Source: Akkermansiaceae bacterium (lineage in GTDB: Bacteria; Verrucomicrobiota; Verrucomicrobiia; Verrucomicrobiales; Akkermansiaceae). From it: 7,069 bases of DNA. The position numbers were made by a program, and so were the translations under genes. Below are positions 5,248 to 7,069 of the stretch, in pieces; position 1 is the stretch's first letter; each line of letters opens with the position of its first letter. The notes beneath the pieces were generated by a model. That model was not told the DNA's origin. It worked only from the letters and a program-made list of their open reading frames with translations, and ran no database searches. The stretch lies in NCBI GenBank assembly GCA_028293225.1, contig JAQGPE010000383.1, positions 1 to 7,069 on the forward strand, read 5' to 3'.

Positions 5248-6208
5248 GACGTTCGTCCAGCTGGCGGCCTGCGGAAGCTTTTCTGAGACTGCCAGAGCCC
5301 AGGGGATCAGCCAGCCCGCGGTCAGCCTGAGGATCGCCAAGCTGGAATCGGCCGTGGGCCTGCGCCTGTTCATCCGCAAGCCGGACGGGATCGAGCTGAC
5401 CCGGGACGGCAACCAGTTGGTGACGGTAGCGCGACAGGTGCTGCAGGAGCACGAAAGCCTCTGCGCGCGCATGAACCATTTCCTCCGGGAGAGCCGCGGC
5501 ATCGTCCGGGCCTGCCTGGATTCCTCCATGGCGGGCAATCTGCTGGCCGCCCATGTCGAGGACTTCGAGCTGGAGAAAGGCAGCGTGGAGGTGGTCCGCC
5601 CCACCTCCGTCACGACCTGGGACCGCGCCCTGCTGGAGCAGCAGGTGGATTTCGTCGTCACCTGCAGCTTCCTCCACGCCGGCAGCATCACCGGCCTGCG
5701 CCGCTTCGATCTGGAGACCCAGCGCGGCATTACCATCGCCTGGAACCGCTCGTATTTCGACTTCGACATCGCGGGCTTCAATTTTCCCGAGGCGCTGCGC
5801 TCGACCATCATCGTTCCCAGTGAGCGGCTGATCCCCGGCTACCGGCCCTTTCTGGAGAAATGGTGCATGGACTCCTATGGCGTGCTGCCCCCGGATGTCC
5901 TCTCTTTCGACGACGAGGAGATGGCCCGCGACGCCTGCTCCGTGGGGCTGGGGGTCATGGTCGTCCCCGGCGATGCCGAGGCCCGCCTGGAACTGGAGGG
6001 CAGTGGCCTGGGAGTGGTGAAGACCTTCGAATTCCTGCTGCCCGACGCCTACAGCTACTCGATCTTCCTGCGGGTCGAGGAGCGCAATCAGCTGGTGCTC
6101 CGGACCGCCCTGCGGCTCAGCGAGGTCTTCCGCCGCCTGTTCCAGACCAAAACGGCCCGCACCACGAACGGGAAGAAGATCGAGGCGGAGGACTCGAAGC
6201 CCGTTTAG
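5222..6208 (+). CDS. LysR-type transcriptional regulator, canonical helix-turn-helix
   Basis: A 328-residue protein. The DNA-binding domain is textbook LysR: LPSLETFVQLAACGSFSETARAQGISQPAVSLRIAKLESAVGLRLFIRKPDGIELTRDG (about 5-63), with SQPAVS at 30-35. A linker helix and a two-lobe inducer-binding domain follow from about residue 90. This part is weakly conserved, with a clear C-terminal lobe patch FDDEEMARDACSVGLGVMVVPGDAE, matching the usual LysR stretch where a V-A-A-G-L-G-I-A-x-L-P element stands. A Lys/Glu-rich tail (after about 303) extends past the normal fold. The start ATG 5222 lies inside the preceding LysR gene and has a good Shine-Dalgarno, GAAGGA (5208-5213), 8 nt upstream. The inducer cannot be told from the sequence. 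Two LysR proteins made from one transcript could form mixed oligomers, but that is inference. Confidence 0.9.
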   Translation: MDLDLPSLETFVQLAACGSFSETARAQGISQPAVSLRIAKLESAVGLRLFIRKPDGIELTRDGNQLVTVARQVLQEHESLCARMNHFLRESRGIVRACLDSSMAGNLLAAHVEDFELEKGSVEVVRPTSVTTWDRALLEQQVDFVVTCSFLHAGSITGLRRFDLETQRGITIAWNRSYFDFDIAGFNFPEALRSTIIVPSERLIPGYRPFLEKWCMDSYGVLPPDVLSFDDEEMARDACSVGLGVMVVPGDAEARLELEGSGLGVVKTFEFLLPDAYSYSIFLRVEERNQLVLRTALRLSEVFRRLFQTKTARTTNGKKIEAEDSKPV

Positions 6209-6441
6209 GGAAGCTCCGCCCTTCGGCGCGGCAATCGACCGCTCTGAAGTCCGGCGCAGGCTTGGGCGGTGGCCGCTCCATTTCCCGGCTCGATCCCTTC
6301 TTGGAAAATGTTAGCCACCCAGGCCGTAGTCGCATCAACGCTATGATAATGAACACGTCCTGAATATAGTGCAAACGGCTATTTCATCATAAGGGAAAAG
6401 TAACGTCTCCTTATTGAACGTTTTCCGGCAAAAGGCGGATG
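6209..6441. other. Intergenic region between the second LysR gene and the secreted-protein gene
   Basis: The first 90 bp are GC-rich and can fold (CCGCCC at 6216-6221 complements GGGCGG at 6264-6269), without a T-run. From about 6300 the sequence is AT-richer and holds two -10-like hexamers, TATGAT (6342-6347) and TATAGT (6365-6370), each 5 of 6 to TATAAT but without a clear -35 partner. TATGAT is also the inverse complement of ATCATA at 6386-6391. The region probably carries the promoter of the downstream gene. Confidence 0.35.
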
Positions 6442-6453
6442 ATGGGCTGTGCT

Positions 6454-7069
6454 ATGAAACGCAGTTTCACCCTTACACTCGCGACCCTGGCCGTTTCCCT
6501 GACGGCCCATGGACAATCGCTTAACATCAACGGCACGTCCTACGCCGGGTACTTCGGCCCGGCTAGCAACGTCACCGTGACTACACCCGTTACCGGGCTG
6601 CTGGACATCTCGTTCGGCGGAACGAAAAGCGGGACCCTGAATAGCTACTGGACGGCTCAGGCTGACGGCGGCGCCGTCATCTCGGCCCTCGGAATCCCGC
6701 TCGCAAACACGGGAGCCCAAGTGGCACTCACGGGTTCGGCGCTCGAGTTCAATATCAGCAACAACACCAGCGTGCTGGGGTCGTTGGGGATTGGCACCAG
6801 CCTGGGACTCGATTGGTCAGCCACCTCGAAATTCAACGTGGGCGGCAATCAGTTGGTCCTCGCGCCGAACACGACCTATGAGGTTTCGTTCGACCTCGGC
6901 ACCGGCAGCGGTCTTCTGAATTCCACCCTGGGCCTCACGCCGCACTTCGGCTTCCAGCTTCTGGACGGCGCGGGCACGGCAGTGGGCAGCGTCGGTTCGG
7001 GCTCGCTGGTGAACATCCTCGGCCTGAACCTCCTGAACGTTGTCGGCGCTCCCACGCCGACAGGAACAG
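6454..7069 (+). CDS. Secreted protein with signal peptide, C-terminus outside window (PEP-CTERM-type suspected)
   Basis: The frame is open for 205 codons to the window end. It starts MKRSFTLTLATLAVSLTAHGQ, a Sec signal peptide with probable cleavage after AHG or HGQ (residue 20-21). The mature part is rich in Gly, Ser, Thr, Leu and Asn with few charges and no Cys: many short alternating strands such as VTVTTPVTGLLDISFGG, and repeated LGL/LG patches, suggesting an extracellular beta-rich structure. No catalytic motif was recognised. The style matches PEP-CTERM surface proteins common in Verrucomicrobiota, but the sorting tail cannot be seen, so this is a guess. Start choice: ATG 6454 gives a clean signal peptide. 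In-frame ATGs at 6442 and 6439 would add MGCA or MMGCA, and 6442 has AAAGG 6 nt upstream, so it is a real alternative. Confidence 0.7.
   Translation, partial: MKRSFTLTLATLAVSLTAHGQSLNINGTSYAGYFGPASNVTVTTPVTGLLDISFGGTKSGTLNSYWTAQADGGAVISALGIPLANTGAQVALTGSALEFNISNNTSVLGSLGIGTSLGLDWSATSKFNVGGNQLVLAPNTTYEVSFDLGTGSGLLNSTLGLTPHFGFQLLDGAGTAVGSVGSGSLVNILGLNLLNVVGAPTPTGT

Noticed and set aside
6216..6269. Possible terminator after the second LysR gene
   Set aside because: CCGCCC and GGGCGG can pair, but they are 42 nt apart with no T-run. Such pairing is common in GC-rich DNA.

Overview
The window is about 7 kb of GC-rich bacterial DNA. It carries seven genes with recognisable families, plus the start of an eighth that encodes a secreted protein. 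Inferred source: a Verrucomicrobiota-like organism (Luteolibacter/Haloferula type). The basis is modest: high GC, several genes without a clear Shine-Dalgarno sequence, and a C-terminally incomplete Gly/Leu/Ser/Thr-rich secreted protein of the style common in PEP-CTERM-rich Verrucomicrobiota. No marker gene in the window proves this.

Left end (1-723): the N-terminal part of a short-chain dehydrogenase (minus strand) is transcribed away from an HxlR-type winged-helix regulator (plus strand), with only 26 bp between the start codons. This is the usual arrangement of an HxlR regulator beside an oxidoreductase it may control.

Metal module (739-2804, all genes on the minus strand): csoR-like regulator, then a DUF318/ArsP-type permease with a Cys-Cys-rich N-terminus, then a small lipoprotein with a YHS/TRASH-like Cys motif. 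A CsoR-type operator (ATACCC-N5-GGGTAT plus one extra half-site) sits 4 bp upstream of the csoR start. The set reads as a copper (or related soft metal) sensing and efflux unit: the regulator is released from DNA by metal, the permease exports it, and the lipoprotein could bind it outside the inner membrane. Two different microsatellites flank csoR: ten units of a 5-bp repeat between csoR and the permease, and six units of an 8-bp repeat upstream of the csoR operator. The second has G-quadruplex potential on the csoR strand. A perfect 9-bp hairpin separates the permease from the lipoprotein gene.

Housekeeping (2888-4133, plus): prfB, encoding peptide chain release factor 2, with the classic autoregulatory +1 programmed frameshift at codon 29 and a good intrinsic terminator about 75 nt after the stop.

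Right part (4258-7069, plus): two LysR-type regulators overlap by 26 nt and are probably translationally coupled. The first has an unusual recognition helix; the second is canonical. An AT-richer spacer follows, then the first 205 codons of a signal-peptide-bearing protein that runs off the window.

No rRNA, tRNA, CRISPR array, transposase or phage gene was seen. The most interesting unit is the copper-type module with its flanking tandem repeats. I do not see a clearly new defence or mobile system here.
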